A DNA stretch of 64,000 bases from Isochrysis galbana. Taxonomy: Eukaryota > Haptophyta > Isochrysidales > Isochrysidaceae. Under the pieces are notes generated by a model. It did no database searches. It had not been told where the DNA came from and worked only from the letters and a program-made list of their open reading frames with translations. Position numbers and translations under genes: made by a program. This document shows, piece after piece, positions 44,093-55,379 of the stretch. The stretch lies in the NCBI GenBank assembly GCA_018136815.1, contig CM030940.1, forward strand, positions 4,283,761 through 4,347,760, given 5' to 3'. Each line of letters starts with the position of its first letter. The first letter of the stretch is position 1.

Positions 44093-45567
44093 GAGAACGA
44101 AGAGAACGACGGGGGGTCCTTTCCAGAAAAAAAAAGTTTGTTTGTGCACCGAGCAGCTTGACGGATTGGAGGTTACGGATGGAACAGGAGGGACCGAACG
44201 GGACGGAAAAAAAAACATCTGAAGATTCGGGGCTATACACCTACTGTCTACAGGACTCGCCCTCTCTATTTCCATCGCCCTTATCTCCCCTCCTTCCACC
44301 TCCTCCCCTGCCCCCCTTCTTTCCTTTTTCTTTGGTTTCCGGGGTTCGACCTCGGTGCACTACCTGAGGTCTGGTTTGGAGTGTGGGGTCGGGGACCAAA
44401 GGCAGGGCAAGGCCCAAGGTGCAAAGGAGCGAAACAGGAGCGAGACAGGCCACAAAGGGGCGCAACGGCAAGGAGCGAGGGGCGAGTTACGAATGAAGAG
44501 TTCTGCTACAAATTACGAGTAAAACTCCGCGGCAACAAGAACGACTGGGCTCGAAGACGCCTACGGTCGGAAGTCGATCGCGGATGCGACACAGCTGGCA
44601 AACTCTACATGGAGAACAAGAAGGCCGTCCTCGCACGCGTCACGGACCTCGCCACCCAAGATCAGCCAAGCGACATCGTCGCCTGCCAGCAGAACGACAG
44701 TGAGGAAGAGGGATATGAAAACTCAGCCCGCATAGCTGGGGGTTACCGCGTGTGTAGAGAGTGGGGGAGCGTGATTAGCTTTGTAATAATAATATTATCG
44801 TGGCTACCCAAAAAGAAAACGTAGATACGAAAAAAAACCCTGGCCCTCTTTTGACGGAACGCGACTTCAATCTCAAGCTTTCCCAGATTTTTAGCAATCT
44901 TTCTGGACATCCTTAAGTTGGCTGCCTTTGTTCATAAATAAGGAGCCATCTAGCACTCACACTCCCCAGCCGCGCCACTGGCATGCCCAATCACTGAGGT
45001 AGAAGAAAGAAGGGCGTGGCTTCAGGAATAGAACCCAAGGCCCAAGGCCGTGCCACGCGTGTGGCGTGAAAATTTAAAAAGCTTTTATTCTCAGGCCACT
45101 GACCACTGAGGCTACCATGGCCATAGAGCTATTGGGGGGGGCGTAGCCGGTGCGTCACCTTAGCTCAGCCTGCGCTTGGCCGCGCTACTACGCGGACTTC
45201 CTGCACGGCCTGACGCGAGAACGCGAAGCGTGGCGAAGTAGGAGGGCAGGGGGCATCTCGAGGGGTTGCACAAGCACACTCTGTGGCACGACATCAACAG
45301 AGGCAGACGAACGCGCTGAGCACGCGGTCGTAGTCACGCGCGCAGATCAAGAACGCCGCATCAAGATCACAATTAACGCTCTATCGTCGCCATGAAATAT
45401 CCGCACAATGTATAGGTGTATACGGCGTGGCCCAACCCACAGCTCCGCCACACACCGCCTCAAGCTAAGTTTAAGTTGTCGCCTCGGCAGCTCCTCCCTC
45501 GATACGAGACATATCTACCATTGTGCTCATACCCATTGCTAGAGCTACTGCCGCTTCCTATACCGCT
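44093..45567. other. Intergenic, low-confidence ORF at 44381-44824
   Basis: Contains the repeat copy at 44205-44345. The ORF 44381-44824 (147 codons) has a plausible charged middle (FCYKLRVKLRGNKNDWARRR) but no recognised domain; possibly transposon debris. Nothing supported from 44825 to 45567. Confidence 0.3.
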
Positions 45568-46479
45568 TTAACTCTTCGCCCACCCGTCGTCCTCCTGCAT
45601 CCGCCTTCCACCCGCGTGAGAATTGTGCCCATGCTGCAGCTTCATGCCGTGCCCCGTTGAATGACAACACCGGCTTGTGGCTTCGCAATGCGAGCAATGC
45701 CGGCCATAGATGGCCTCATCCAACGACAGACGGATTTGCAGCAGCTGTTGTAGACGCGGAGGGACGGAAGAAAGCAAGCGGTCGCGACTGTCTGACCTAG
45801 CGCTCGTGGAGTGGCCCTTGTTGCCCCGTGTAGGATTTGTCACTGAGATCGCCGAGAAGTTGCATCGCATCTTCATATCCTCAGCCATGCATGCAAGCCT
45901 GTTCCTCATTTGATGCCGAGAATAGCAGACATACACGGTCCGAGCATCCTGGCGGTCCACGAAGTAGTGCAAGGGCGCAAAGTGGACCCCCCACGCCCAT
46001 CCGGACAATGACTGGGCAGAGTGGGTCATCACTTGGACGGTGGAGCGGTGCGGGGAGGACTCATTGAGTAGCCCGTCCAAGAAGGCCTCCCATCCCAGCT
46101 GTCGCTGTCTCGCGAGGAGCATTTTGGACTGTGGGCTCGCCACCTGCAACTGCGCGAGCTCATGCGACCCGTGCTTCCAGAAATTGAAGGCGGAATGGAG
46201 CCTCTCGAGCGGCGATCGGAGGACAACGAGCGGTCGCAAGCCGGCTTCGATCAAATCGGACTCTCGGCTCGTATGCGCTCGCTTCTCAAGGGCTACATCG
46301 GAGCACTGGTCGCTGGCAAGCACATGGGTGATTGCGAGACCGGCGGCTTTTGGCACGTGCACGAAAGCGAAGCGCGCAAAAGGCCTCGCGGGGGGTGAGC
46401 TGCGTAGCGTGGACTCGTACAGCAGCAGTAGCACGAAGAGTGTGACGGCCAGGCTCACCAGCCAGCATGGGACTCTCAT
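45568..46479 (-). CDS. Membrane-anchored carbohydrate sulfotransferase
   Basis: 303 aa from the ATG at 46479, single exon. Residues about 4-22 (CWLVSLAVTLFVLLLLYE) form an N-terminal signal anchor, giving type II Golgi topology. FAFVHVPKAAGLAITHVL is the 5'-phosphosulfate loop (HVPKTGG class) and VVLRSPLERLHSAFNFWKHG is the 3'-phosphate site with Arg and Ser, as in the Sulfotransfer_2 / heparan-type family. It should move sulfate from PAPS to a glycan or other acceptor in the Golgi lumen. The Cys/His-rich C-terminus (GRHCSHCEATSRCCHS) is unusual. A longer frame upstream (to 46710) is pyrimidine-tract translation, so I chose the ATG just before the membrane segment. Confidence 0.82.
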   Translation of the reverse strand: MRVPCWLVSLAVTLFVLLLLYESTLRSSPPARPFARFAFVHVPKAAGLAITHVLASDQCSDVALEKRAHTSRESDLIEAGLRPLVVLRSPLERLHSAFNFWKHGSHELAQLQVASPQSKMLLARQRQLGWEAFLDGLLNESSPHRSTVQVMTHSAQSLSGWAWGVHFAPLHYFVDRQDARTVYVCYSRHQMRNRLACMAEDMKMRCNFSAISVTNPTRGNKGHSTSARSDSRDRLLSSVPPRLQQLLQIRLSLDEAIYGRHCSHCEATSRCCHSTGHGMKLQHGHNSHAGGRRMQEDDGWAKS

Positions 46480-46749
46480 GGGGCTGCTTGGGAGGAGGGG
46501 GGGGGGGAGGCGGAAGGGGGCAAGACGGGCAGAGAGGGAGAAGGGCGGGGGGGGAGGGGGGGAGGGGGGGCGAGAGAAGAGAGGGAGGGGAGGGAGAGGG
46601 AGAAGAGAGGAGAGGCGCGCGGGTGTCGGCGCGCGCGACGACGCCGTCGTTGTGGGGGGGGTTCGGAGCCACCGGCATGACAAAAAATAGAAATATGTTA
46701 CCGCCTGCACGCCTTTATTTGAACGTCTATTTGGCTATTTGGTGTGGTT
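46480..46749 (+). repeat. Polypurine flank of the sulfotransferase gene
   Basis: G/GA tract on the plus strand from the start codon to about 46615, so CT on the coding strand; no gene beyond. Confidence 0.7.
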
Positions 46750-46840
46750 GTCAGGGTAGAGAGAACGCAGAGAATTAAAACTACTCTATAAAAGCCGAAC
46801 GAAAGAGAATTCTAACGAGTGTCGATTCGCGAATGCGACA
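46750..46840 (-). repeat. LTR fragment, copy 3
   Basis: On the minus strand it starts TGTCGCATTCGCGAATCGAC at 46840, identical to the start of the LTRs at 5223 and 54602, then diverges after about 30-60 bp. CTTTTATAGAG about 45 bp in could be its TATA box. No internal element is attached; a solo or truncated LTR. Confidence 0.65.
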
Positions 46841-46952
46841 CGCCCCCGGGTCCCCTGGTGATCTCCCCCCCCCCCCCCCCTCCTGCTCCTGCGTCTCTGG
46901 GTAGGTGGGTAGGGGTAGGGGTAGGCGGCGGACTCGGTACTCGGTACTTGGT

Positions 46953-47485
46953 CCCGACTTAACCTTATCCTATAAACAGGCGCGGGACTTACATATTTTT
47001 CGGTCGGCGGAGCTCTGGCTCACGCCCACCCCCTTCTCCGCTCTCCCCCCCCCCCCCCCCTCCTGCAGCACGCGGGACGCGGGATGGGGATGGCGCGCCT
47101 GCGGCAGGCCTATAGCTACCCACTGGCCACTGGCGCCCCTTAGCCTTAGCCCCAGCAGGCACCTGGAAGCCAGCTTAGGGGCAGAGGCAGAGGAGGCTAG
47201 GGCTGAACCCTGGCCTCCCTGCCTTTCCCTCGCTGTCGCTCCCGAACTCCTGGGCCCCCCACGCTGCAATTGTCTGCGTGTCGCGACAAACAAGGGGGGG
47301 GGGGGGATTGATTGGAGCGAGCTAGGTAGGGCTGGCCACGCCGGGCCAAGGCCAAGATGCGCGATCCAGGCGAGCCTGTGGGGAGGAGAGTGGAGAGTGG
47401 TGGGTGAGCAGGGCAGTGTGCTCTTGGCACGCCATAAGGCGTGCCAGGAGGGTGGGTGGTTCCTCCCCCACGGCAGGGGATGAAG
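46953..47485 (-). repeat. Dispersed 0.5-kb repeat, copy R3
   Basis: Reverse orientation: the end GTAAGTCCCGCGCCTGTTTA and AGTCGGGAC lies at 46953-46995, and the GGAGGAACCACCC block at about 47455-47475. The starting palindrome is lost. Confidence 0.8.
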
Positions 47486-48278
47486 TCGCGTTCCGTCGAA
47501 AGAGGACCAAAGCCTGTTGTTTTGTTTTTGCTTAGAATGTTATGTTTTACTGCACGGCCGATCGGGCCGCGCACGCGTGCACCGCTGATCGACCTCAGTC
47601 AGCTTATGCCTTGTGGATAACTTATGGCCCAGGTGGCATGCTCTGAGTGTGATCGACACACTTCCCGGTAGGGGAGTAGTTTGAGAGCCCAATGGGGAGG
47701 CGGCGCCAGGTCCAGGTGGTGCTCACCTTTGTGACCCCCATGGTGCGAGTTCAACAGTAGACAGTAGGGCTTCGCGCTACAAGTTGAAGTTGCCTTTCGC
47801 TCACAGTCGTGAGTTTGAGGTCCGAAGTTTGGCGAACTTATGTACTACGGTGTAGACTACCACCCACAACGCACAACGCAATTCTGATGCTGTTGCAAGC
47901 TAGGGCACATGGCCACTCACACATGCAACGACTGGACATTCGGAACGAGCGCGACGTACAACATGCCCCTCGCCACACTTCACACTTCTATTCACGCGAT
48001 TTCGTGGACCATGCGATCCCTAAGGGGCGGCCTCAGCATGTAAGGACGGAGGTCCCACATCCAATGACTCCGAACAGCAACCCCGCCATTGGGCCCTCTT
48101 CACTGCCTTTACGTCAGCGAATGTGGAGCGGGCGCACGCGATGAGACTGATCGATGCTCTTCTCGCAGGGTAGCATGGCGTGAATCTAACCACCCAAAGG
48201 TCCCTTGGCATTGGCTGCGGAGGCGAGGCTAGGAGCGTGCGCAATGGCGACTCCCTCCCTTCCTCTCGGCGGCTGCTC
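47486..48278. other. Intergenic, no supported gene
   Basis: Mixed-composition DNA 3' of the glycerol-3-phosphate dehydrogenase gene; no feature recognised. Confidence 0.4.
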
Positions 48279-51200
48279 TCACTGGATACGCGTGACGGTG
48301 CGAACGAGTTTCTTGTTGGCGCCGCGCTTCAGCACCTCCTTGACCACCTCCTCGGCCGTCTTCTCCGTCGAAGCCGGCATGTACATGGTCTCCAGGAACT
48401 TGAGGGCGTCTATGCGCTCCTGGGTGGGCCAGAACCGAAAGGAAGCATGCTTGAATCAGGCGAGAAGTGCGAGGCGCGTGGTGACATGGTTTGAGCCATG
48501 GAGCAACGGGATGTGCGGAGTGGTCAACACACGCCTCGAAGGAGGCCCGCCTTCCCCTACCCACGCGGCCACCACGACTCGGGGGTGGACGGCATGCTCG
48601 TCACTCGCCTGCTCCTTGCGCTTGCTCGACCACTTGAGCTCCCGCGCCATCAGCTCGATCACTCGCGGAAGGCTCTCCACCGCCGCGTTGGCGTCCAGGA
48701 AAGCGAGACGGGTGCGGCGAGCCAGCACGTCCACGGCCGTGCAGGCGTACTCTTGCCTAGCAGTACGAGCCAAGCAGAGTGAGTCTTGCATGTGGGAGCG
48801 AGTGGAGGGACACGCGGGCGGGGACGTGGCATGCATCTCCAAGCGTCCTCGCCATGTCGAAAGAGCAATTGGCAGCATGCCTGCATGCAAAGACGACCTC
48901 GGCCTCGAGAAGCGGGTGCTTGTTGGATAGGCGCTTGGGGAACTGGGTACCGCCAATCTGCGTGAAGGGAGGAGAGGGTGAAAGGCTGAGGCGCGTCTTA
49001 TCTGAGGGCGTGGGTTTTAGGTATTGAGGCCTCCGCGTGCAAGTCTAGTGTGCTGGGCAAGGGGTCTAGTGTGCTGGGCAAGGGGTTTACGTCATAGATG
49101 AGGTCCTTCTCCTCGAAGGCCATCTTGGCCAGCGGCAGCGCGCGCGTGCCGTAGTTGTGACGAAGGTGCTCCGCCACGGCTTTGTCGAGGTTGAAGTTCT
49201 CGCGGAGCATGACGGTGACCTTGTCGAACTTACCACCGCATACCTGTGAGTTACGAGCCAGACGGGCGACATGCAGGGCAGGGCGATACCGTTGACATTT
49301 GTCCAGGCGGCGGGAGAGTTACGGTGCTGGGCTACCGCAAGCCGTACTCACCTTGCCAGAGCGGTCCGATCCGATGAGGGTCATGGAGAGCGTAGAGCAT
49401 TCTTCGGGCTTGGCCTCCTTGAGCGTCGGATTGATCTCCAACGCCTTGTCGATGGCATCCTGTTGGCGTACGAGGCGGTGGCGTGAGGCTAGTCCGCGGT
49501 GGAGAGCCGAGCCACCAAGGGTAAGTGCGAAGTGGCGTGTTCCACGGTAAATAGAGTCGTGGTTTTCTCGAGACGAGGGCCCGACTCGCTAGTTGTAGGG
49601 AACCACTGCTCTCGCACCTGGGCCATTGCGCGGTACGTCGTCCATTTACCGCCGCAGATAGTGACGAGTCCTCCTGGGCGGACGTCGACGACGTGGTCGC
49701 GCGAGAGCTTCTTGGTGTCGTTCGGATCGGCATTGGGATCACGGACAAGTGGGCGGAGCCCGGCCCATGCTGCCTTGACATGCGAGTAATCGAGCGGGTC
49801 CTTGCAGACGCGGTTGCACTCCCCGAGGATGAAGTCGACGTCGCCCATTGTCGTCTGCGGAAGGTCGGTCACCTCGCCCTGCAAAAGGAAAGTTGGCGGG
49901 CTCGCTCGGTGCCATGGGCACTCGGCGCGCATGTAGCTGATCGCGATGCTTCCACAAGGCGGGGCGTCACCTTCGCATCGGTGGTGCCGGCGAGCGTAGA
50001 GCCCTCCCACGGCAGGAGGTAGAGGACGCGGCCGTCCTCCGTAAACCAGAGGAAGCCCATCTTGTCGGGCGAGGTGTAGTCGGGCATCACCTATGGAGGA
50101 AGAGTGGTGCTGTGAGCGAGTGCACGCGCGATGCCTCCCGCCGATGGTGGGCTATCCCGAAGAGCTGGATGAGCGACAACACGCTCTAGCGCCGGGCAAG
50201 TGCCCGCTGCGGCAGCGAATGGGTAAGCGACGACGGCGGATGATGTGGCGCGGCACGTGGACTAATGCTGGCAGCGGCCCGCGCGCACCAGGTGCGATCC
50301 TGGTCCGGCGACCATGATGTCTGTGGCCTCTGGATCAGCCATGCGGCGGACGGCGTCGGAGAACACACCGCAGGCCGAGATCACCTACCAGCGCACAGGT
50401 CGGGTGCGTTTCGTGACACACGCGATTCCAGGTGGCGTCAGAGCGAGGCGTAGTCGTCCTGCGTGCTCATCTAATCGCAGAAGCATCTCCGCCTGCCTGT
50501 TGGCGCCACGTTGACCCCATCACAACTCAGCCCACCTGCTTAGCCTTGATTTCGTACGTCTCACCGGTAAACACGTCGCGTACTTTGGCGCCAACAATCT
50601 TATAGTCCGACTGCCCACGCGTACCAGTAGATAGGAGGTCGAGCACCTCCGTGTGATTGGCGACGGTGGCTCCCTCTTGAGCAGCCGTGAGCGCGATGTG
50701 CACGTTCATACGAGTATCGTTCTGCTGGCCCTCGTTGAAGACGAGCGCACCCTTCAGCCTGTGGGCGGCAAAACGGAGCGCAGCGCTCGGCGCATCGTTT
50801 CGGACCGAGGACGGAGCCGCGCGCGCCTTGTGCGTGAATGCCTCACTTGCAGCCCTCGTGGTTCTGCTCCTTGATCTCGGGGAACTGATAGAACACCTCG
50901 GCCGCCGATATGTAGTGCGATGGGGGGACAGAGCGGCGGCGGCCTGACTCAAGGAGAGGGGTGCAGTGAGACCCGTTGCGCGGGTGGGGAGGAGCAGCAA
51001 GGTGATTGTGCTCAAGCCGGTGGCCCACCTGCGACGAAGTCGTACATCTTACCAGCGATAAAGAGGAAGGGCACCTCCCACCAGCGGTACATTGGCACCA
51101 TGATGGGCAGCGGCGTAGTCATGAAGCCAGCAGAGTCGATCATGTACCTAAGGGATGAGCAGGTGCAATTGAGCCGGCTCGAGACGGTCACATGCGCTTG

Positions 51201-52186
51201 CGGCGCCGGCTTCCCGCTTCCGGCGGCGGTTCTCATCCACTCGCTGTCCATTGGCTCAGCTAGTGCCGCGCTCGGCATCTGGTAACGGCGACTCACTTGC
51301 GCTCATACAGGTCAGCGTTGAGGATCTTCAGGTATTCGTAGCCCTCAGTGCCCGGGAAAGGAATGCGGAGGTTCCAGATGATGTCGAGCAGCGTATTAGG
51401 CGGAAGTTTGGTCTGGAAGGCCTGGGCGAGGTATCGGATGCCACCATGAATCAGCTTTGTCGAGCGCGAGGAGGTGCCTGGCGCGAGATGGGCGGGGCAA
51501 GTAGGGTTGGCGGCGCGAGTACGGCTGAGTGGAAGTGGTGTGACGGCCCTCGGCGACGTAGCGCGTCCCTCTCGTCGGCAGAGGGTGGCACCAGCCCTTC
51601 CCTCATGCTTTTTGACACCAACTCTGCCTCTCTCACACCATCCCTTTCCCTCGCTCTCGTTTGCTCACCCTTCCCTCCATTGCTCACTCCCTCTCTCGCC
51701 ACCCCAACCCTCACACTCCAAATCATCTCTCCTGTCATGTGCCTTCGCGCGCACGCTCTCTCTCGCGCGCGCCCTTCCTCTCACGCTCTACCACCCACTC
51801 TCCCTGCCTCCCAGAATCCCTGCCTCCCACCCTCCCCTCCCTCCCCCTCTCTCACCTGACGCAAAGTCGTCCCTCTCGACCAGCGCAACATTCAGCCCCC
51901 TGCTTGCGCCGTCCATCGCGACTCCGGTGCCGGTGGCGCCACCGCCGATGACGAGGATGTCAAACTCCTTACTCTTCAGCGTGGAGACCACCTCCTCGCG
52001 CGGGGGCGGCGCCCAGACAGGCTCGAACTCTCCGCCGATCACCGAGGCAGTCCTCGCCAGCTTGTGTGAAGGTGTGGGAGAGCTCTGGGCGTGGAGCGGC
52101 GAGGAGGAGAAGGTGTACGCGGCAGCGGTGGCCGTGGTGGCCGCCGCCGCCGCCGCGGCTAGCCGGCTTCTGCTGGCGCGGAGCAT
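48279..52186 (-). CDS. GPD2: Mitochondrial FAD-dependent glycerol-3-phosphate dehydrogenase
   Basis: Thirteen exons: 52186-51856, 51477-51297, 51147-51029, 50943-50847, 50758-50536, 50384-50289, 50090-49971, 49878-49618, 49459-49352, 49243-49091, 48957-48881, 48756-48609, 48419-48279; all join in frame to 684 aa. The N-terminus is Arg/Ala-rich (MLRASRSRLAAAAAA), a likely mitochondrial presequence. FAD fold: DILVIGGGATGTGVAMDGASRG, then SGTSSRSTKLIHGGIRYL. Conserved core: PGSHL, LLPWEGSTLAGTTDAK, AGLRPLVRDP, GGKWTTYRAMA, and the C-terminal EYACTAVDVLARRTRLAFL. It oxidises glycerol-3-phosphate to DHAP and passes electrons to ubiquinone. No EF hands follow, so it is like plant SDP6 or yeast Gut2 rather than animal GPD2. 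Introns 11 and 12 need GC donors (AG/GCATGC, AG/GCGAGT); the others are GT-AG. Confidence 0.95.
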
Positions 52187-52286
52187 TTCTGCGGGAGGGA
52201 AGGGGTGGGAGGAGGGGGGCGAGGGAAGAGGGAGAGAAGTGGGGAGAGAGAGAGAGAGAGGGAGGGAGGGAGGGAGGGAGGGAGGC

Positions 52287-52338
<52 letters not shown>

Positions 52339-52875
52339 AGGGAGAGAGAGAGAGAAGAGAAGGCACGGGGAAGAAGGGACGGGAGGAGAAGAGGAGAGAG
52401 ATGGGCGTGGGGGGGGAAGGGGAGAGAGAGAGAGAGAGAGAGAGATGTGCTGAGCTTGCTTCCCTTGCGGAAGAGAAAGGAGAGGGATGTGGGGGTGTGG
52501 GTGGAGAGAAGAGAGAATGGAGAGAGCAGAGGGAGAAGGGGGCAGGAGATGGGGGAAAGGGGTGAGAGTCGAGGCGGAAGGAGAGAAGAGAAGCTGCCCA
52601 GAGAGGCCGTCCCCTTCTTTCTGTCTCTCCGAGGAAGCGGATCGATCTTCTGCTGAAATCTGTTCTCAGAGAAACTCTCTATCGTGAGGTTTACGTGGAT
52701 AGATTCGGTGCTTCAGGAGAAGAGAGGAAGAGGGGAGCAAGAGGAGAGGAGAGAGAGAGAGAGAGAGACTGAGAGAGGGAGAGGAGAGGGAGAGAGAGAG
52801 AGAGAGGAGGGGGGAGAAGAGAGAGAGAGGGAGGCCACGGGGCGTGGGTGCGCGGGGGGGGGCAAGGGGGAAGAG

Positions 52876-52911
<36 letters not shown>

Positions 52912-53700
52912 GAGAGAGAGGGAGAGAGATGGGGGGGGAGAGAGAGAGAGAGGGAGAGAGGGAGAGAGAGAGAAGAGAAAGGGCCCTCGCCCTCGCCGGC
53001 CTCTCTCCAGCTGTCTCTTCTTCCACTCTGAGACTCCGAACACTCTCGGAAGAAAGAGAAAGGAGAGTGGAAGGAGAGGAGAGAGGGGAGGGAAGGAAGG
53101 AGAAGAAGGGGACAAAGGAGAGAGAGAGTGGGGGGGAGGGAGTTGACGCGGCGGGAGACGCCGCGGTAAGAGAGATTCCGAGAGAGATTCCGTGAGTTCT
53201 GCCTCTCCTTCTCGGTATTGATGAGGTTGAGAGAGGGAGAGAATCTCAGTGGGAGGAGGGAGAGAAGGGCGAGAGAAGGGGGAGAAGAGGGAAAGAGAAG
53301 AGGGAGAGAAGAGGGAGAGAAAAGGGAGAGAAGAGGGAGAGAAAAGGGAGAGAGAAGGGGGAGAGAGAAGAGAGAGTGAGAGAGAAGAGACAGCGAGAAG
53401 AGCGAGAGAGAAGAGAGAGAAGAGAAGAGAGAGGGAAGAGAAGGGAGAGAGAGAAGAGAAGAGAGAGAGAAGAGAAGAGAGAGAAGAGAAGAGAGAGGGA
53501 AGAGAAGCGAGAGAGAGAAGAGAAGAGAGAGGGAAGAGAAGGGAGAGAGAGAAGAGAAGAGAGAGAGAAGAGAAGAGAAGAGAAGAGAAGAGAGAGGGAA
53601 GAGAAGGGAGAGAGAGAAGAGAGGAGAGAGGGAGGAGAAGAGAGAAGAGAAGAGAGAGAAGAGAGGAGAGGACGGATGCGGTGGCAGATTCCGCCGCGAG
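52187..53700 (+). repeat. Very long GA-rich tract upstream of GPD2
   Basis: About 1.5 kb almost wholly GA and GAGAAG repeats on the plus strand, interrupted briefly by mixed sequence at 52440-52700 and 52980-53050. CT-rich on the GPD2 coding strand. ORFs of Glu/Arg or Ser/Leu are artefacts. Confidence 0.9.
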
Positions 53701-54039
53701 ATGCGCTCTCCCCCCCCCCCCCCCCCCCCCCTTCCCCCTTCTTTTTACTCCTTCTAACGTCTAACGGCGAGCGAGTCAAGTACTCCCTCCCCCCCCTTCC
53801 CCCTTCTTTTTACTCCTTCTAACGGCGAGCGAGTCTCAAATACTCTACTCCGCGGCTATGGACCGCCGCCCCCTTGGCTCCGGCCAGAGTTTCGAGAATT
53901 TTTTTTCGAAATAAGGGGGGCCAATCGCAATCGAAACTTTTTACCGAAATAAAGGTCGATATGGCGCTGACGAAGCGAAATAAGCCCCCCCCAGCCCGCT
54001 CCGCCCGCCCCCCCCCGGCCCGGGGCCGCGCGCCACGCC

Positions 54040-54601
54040 ATGGCGCGCTTCCGGGCATCCAAGCGCAAGCGCAAAGCCGACAACGACGACGAGGATGATG
54101 ATGATGACGCCCTTGAGGGCTCAGGGCATCCCTCCGTCCCCCCAAGCTCGTCGCAGGTGGTTGGTCTCCACTCAGCATCCGAGACCGAGGATGGCCCGGC
54201 GACGAGAGACGAGAACGGGGAGCAAGAGGAGGAGGAGGAGGAGGGAGGAGGAGGAGGAGGAGGAGGAGGAGGAGGAGGAGGGGGAGGAGAGGGAGGAGGA
54301 GGAGGAGGAGGAGGACCTGCGGGGGGAAGCCATGCAGGCTGATCGGACAACGCGAGAGGATAGCGAGCGGCGCAGCGTCCCAACGATGCAATCGCCATCG
54401 CGCCAGCCAACGTTCTTGCCGGGCCAAGCAGCATTGCACTCATCTGTAGGCGAGTGCGAGGTCGTGGAGCCTGCCCGCCGCGATGATGGGCGGGTGCGGA
54501 TCAGGTGGGAAGCAAAGGGAGGAAGTGGAGAGAGAGAGAGTGCCAGTGCCAGTGCCGTCACTAACTACCGTTGGGCGTTGGGTGCTTCCATCGTCGCTCT
54601 T
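54040..54601 (+). pseudogene. Acidic nuclear-type protein gene, cut by an LTR
   Basis: ATG at 54040 opens MARFRASKRKRKADND with a following acidic run, a typical basic-then-acidic nuclear N-terminus. Within a GGA/GAG repeat (54225-54320) the sensible frame moves by one base: the second frame continues DLRGEAMQADRTTREDSERR to GECEVVEPARRDDGRVRIRW, faintly chromodomain-like. The frame then runs into the LTR that starts at 54602. So the gene is both frameshifted in a slippage-prone repeat and truncated by retroelement DNA. Function unknown. Confidence 0.4.
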
Positions 54602-54940
54602 TGTCGCATTCGCGAATCGACGCTCGTTAGGCTTCTCTTCGTCGTTCGGTATTATCGTTAATATTCTCTCGTTCTCGTTCTCGGTCAAAAGCTTCGCTTG
54701 GGCGCATAGGATCTTGGGTTGTGGAGCGCCCTCTCTCTTTCTCTCGAAGAGAAGGGAAGTTTCCCCACCTTTCTTCATCCTAGGTAGGCCTGAGCGAAAA
54801 TATGTACTTATTTTTCTACATATTTGGGTGGGCTTTCGGCGGATACATATTTTTACATATTTACTACATATTTGGGGGCGCGAGCCGCCGTGCCGCCCCG
54901 TGCGGCGGGGGGGGGCAGCGAGGTCGTCCTGTCGTCAGTC
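54602..54940 (+). repeat. LTR copy 2
   Basis: Starts with the same TGTCGCATTCGCGAATCGAC and is nearly colinear with 5223-5410 up to about 54780. A divergent AT-rich stretch with three TACATATTT-type repeats follows, then GTCGTCCTGTCGTCAGTCGTC shared with about 5751. Confidence 0.85.
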
Positions 54941-55081
54941 GTCATCGCCGCCATCTCGCCTAGGCTTGGGTGCCTTGCCGGACCTGCACCCGCCGCTGCC
55001 TCCGCTCGACCGCCCCGCTCGCCGCTCAGTTGCTGAGGTCATTGCTGCCCATAGGCAGCGGCACGGCGACCGTACCTTTGG

Positions 55082-55330
55082 GGCCGACACTTCCGCCTCG
55101 TCATCGATCACCAAGCTCTCCGTTGGCTGCACACCATGAAGGACGCCGGCCCACTGAAGGACACCGTCCAGGGTGGGCCGGCGTCGCGCCTGATGCGATG
55201 GGCGCTCAAGTTGTCCGAGTATCGCTTCACCGTCGAGCACAAGCCGGGTGCTAATCACAAAGATGCAGATGGCGTCTTACGCTTGGTGGCGGCAGACGAT
55301 GGGACGTTGGAGACGTCCGCTCCTAAGTAA
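55082..55330 (+). pseudogene. Ty3/gypsy RNase H fragment
   Basis: The frame ending at 55330 reads RLVIDHQALRWLHTMK ... RLMRWALKLSEYRFTVEHKPG, then NHKDADGVLRL, the C-terminal part of a Ty3/gypsy RNase H (DHxALxWL, RxxRWxxxLxEYxF, GxxNxxADxLSR). The RT part is missing and a stop follows. AAGCAGGGGGG directly after it resembles the polypurine tract at 5213. It shows that conventional RT/RNase H elements of this class exist in the genome. Confidence 0.82.
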
Positions 55331-55379
55331 GCAGGGGGGTGGGCAGCTGTTAGCAGCCGCCGTCGTCCCTAATTCTCGC

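Noticed and set aside
52187-53822. Long Glu/Arg and Ser/Leu ORFs
   Set aside because: Products of GA/CT repeats in all frames.
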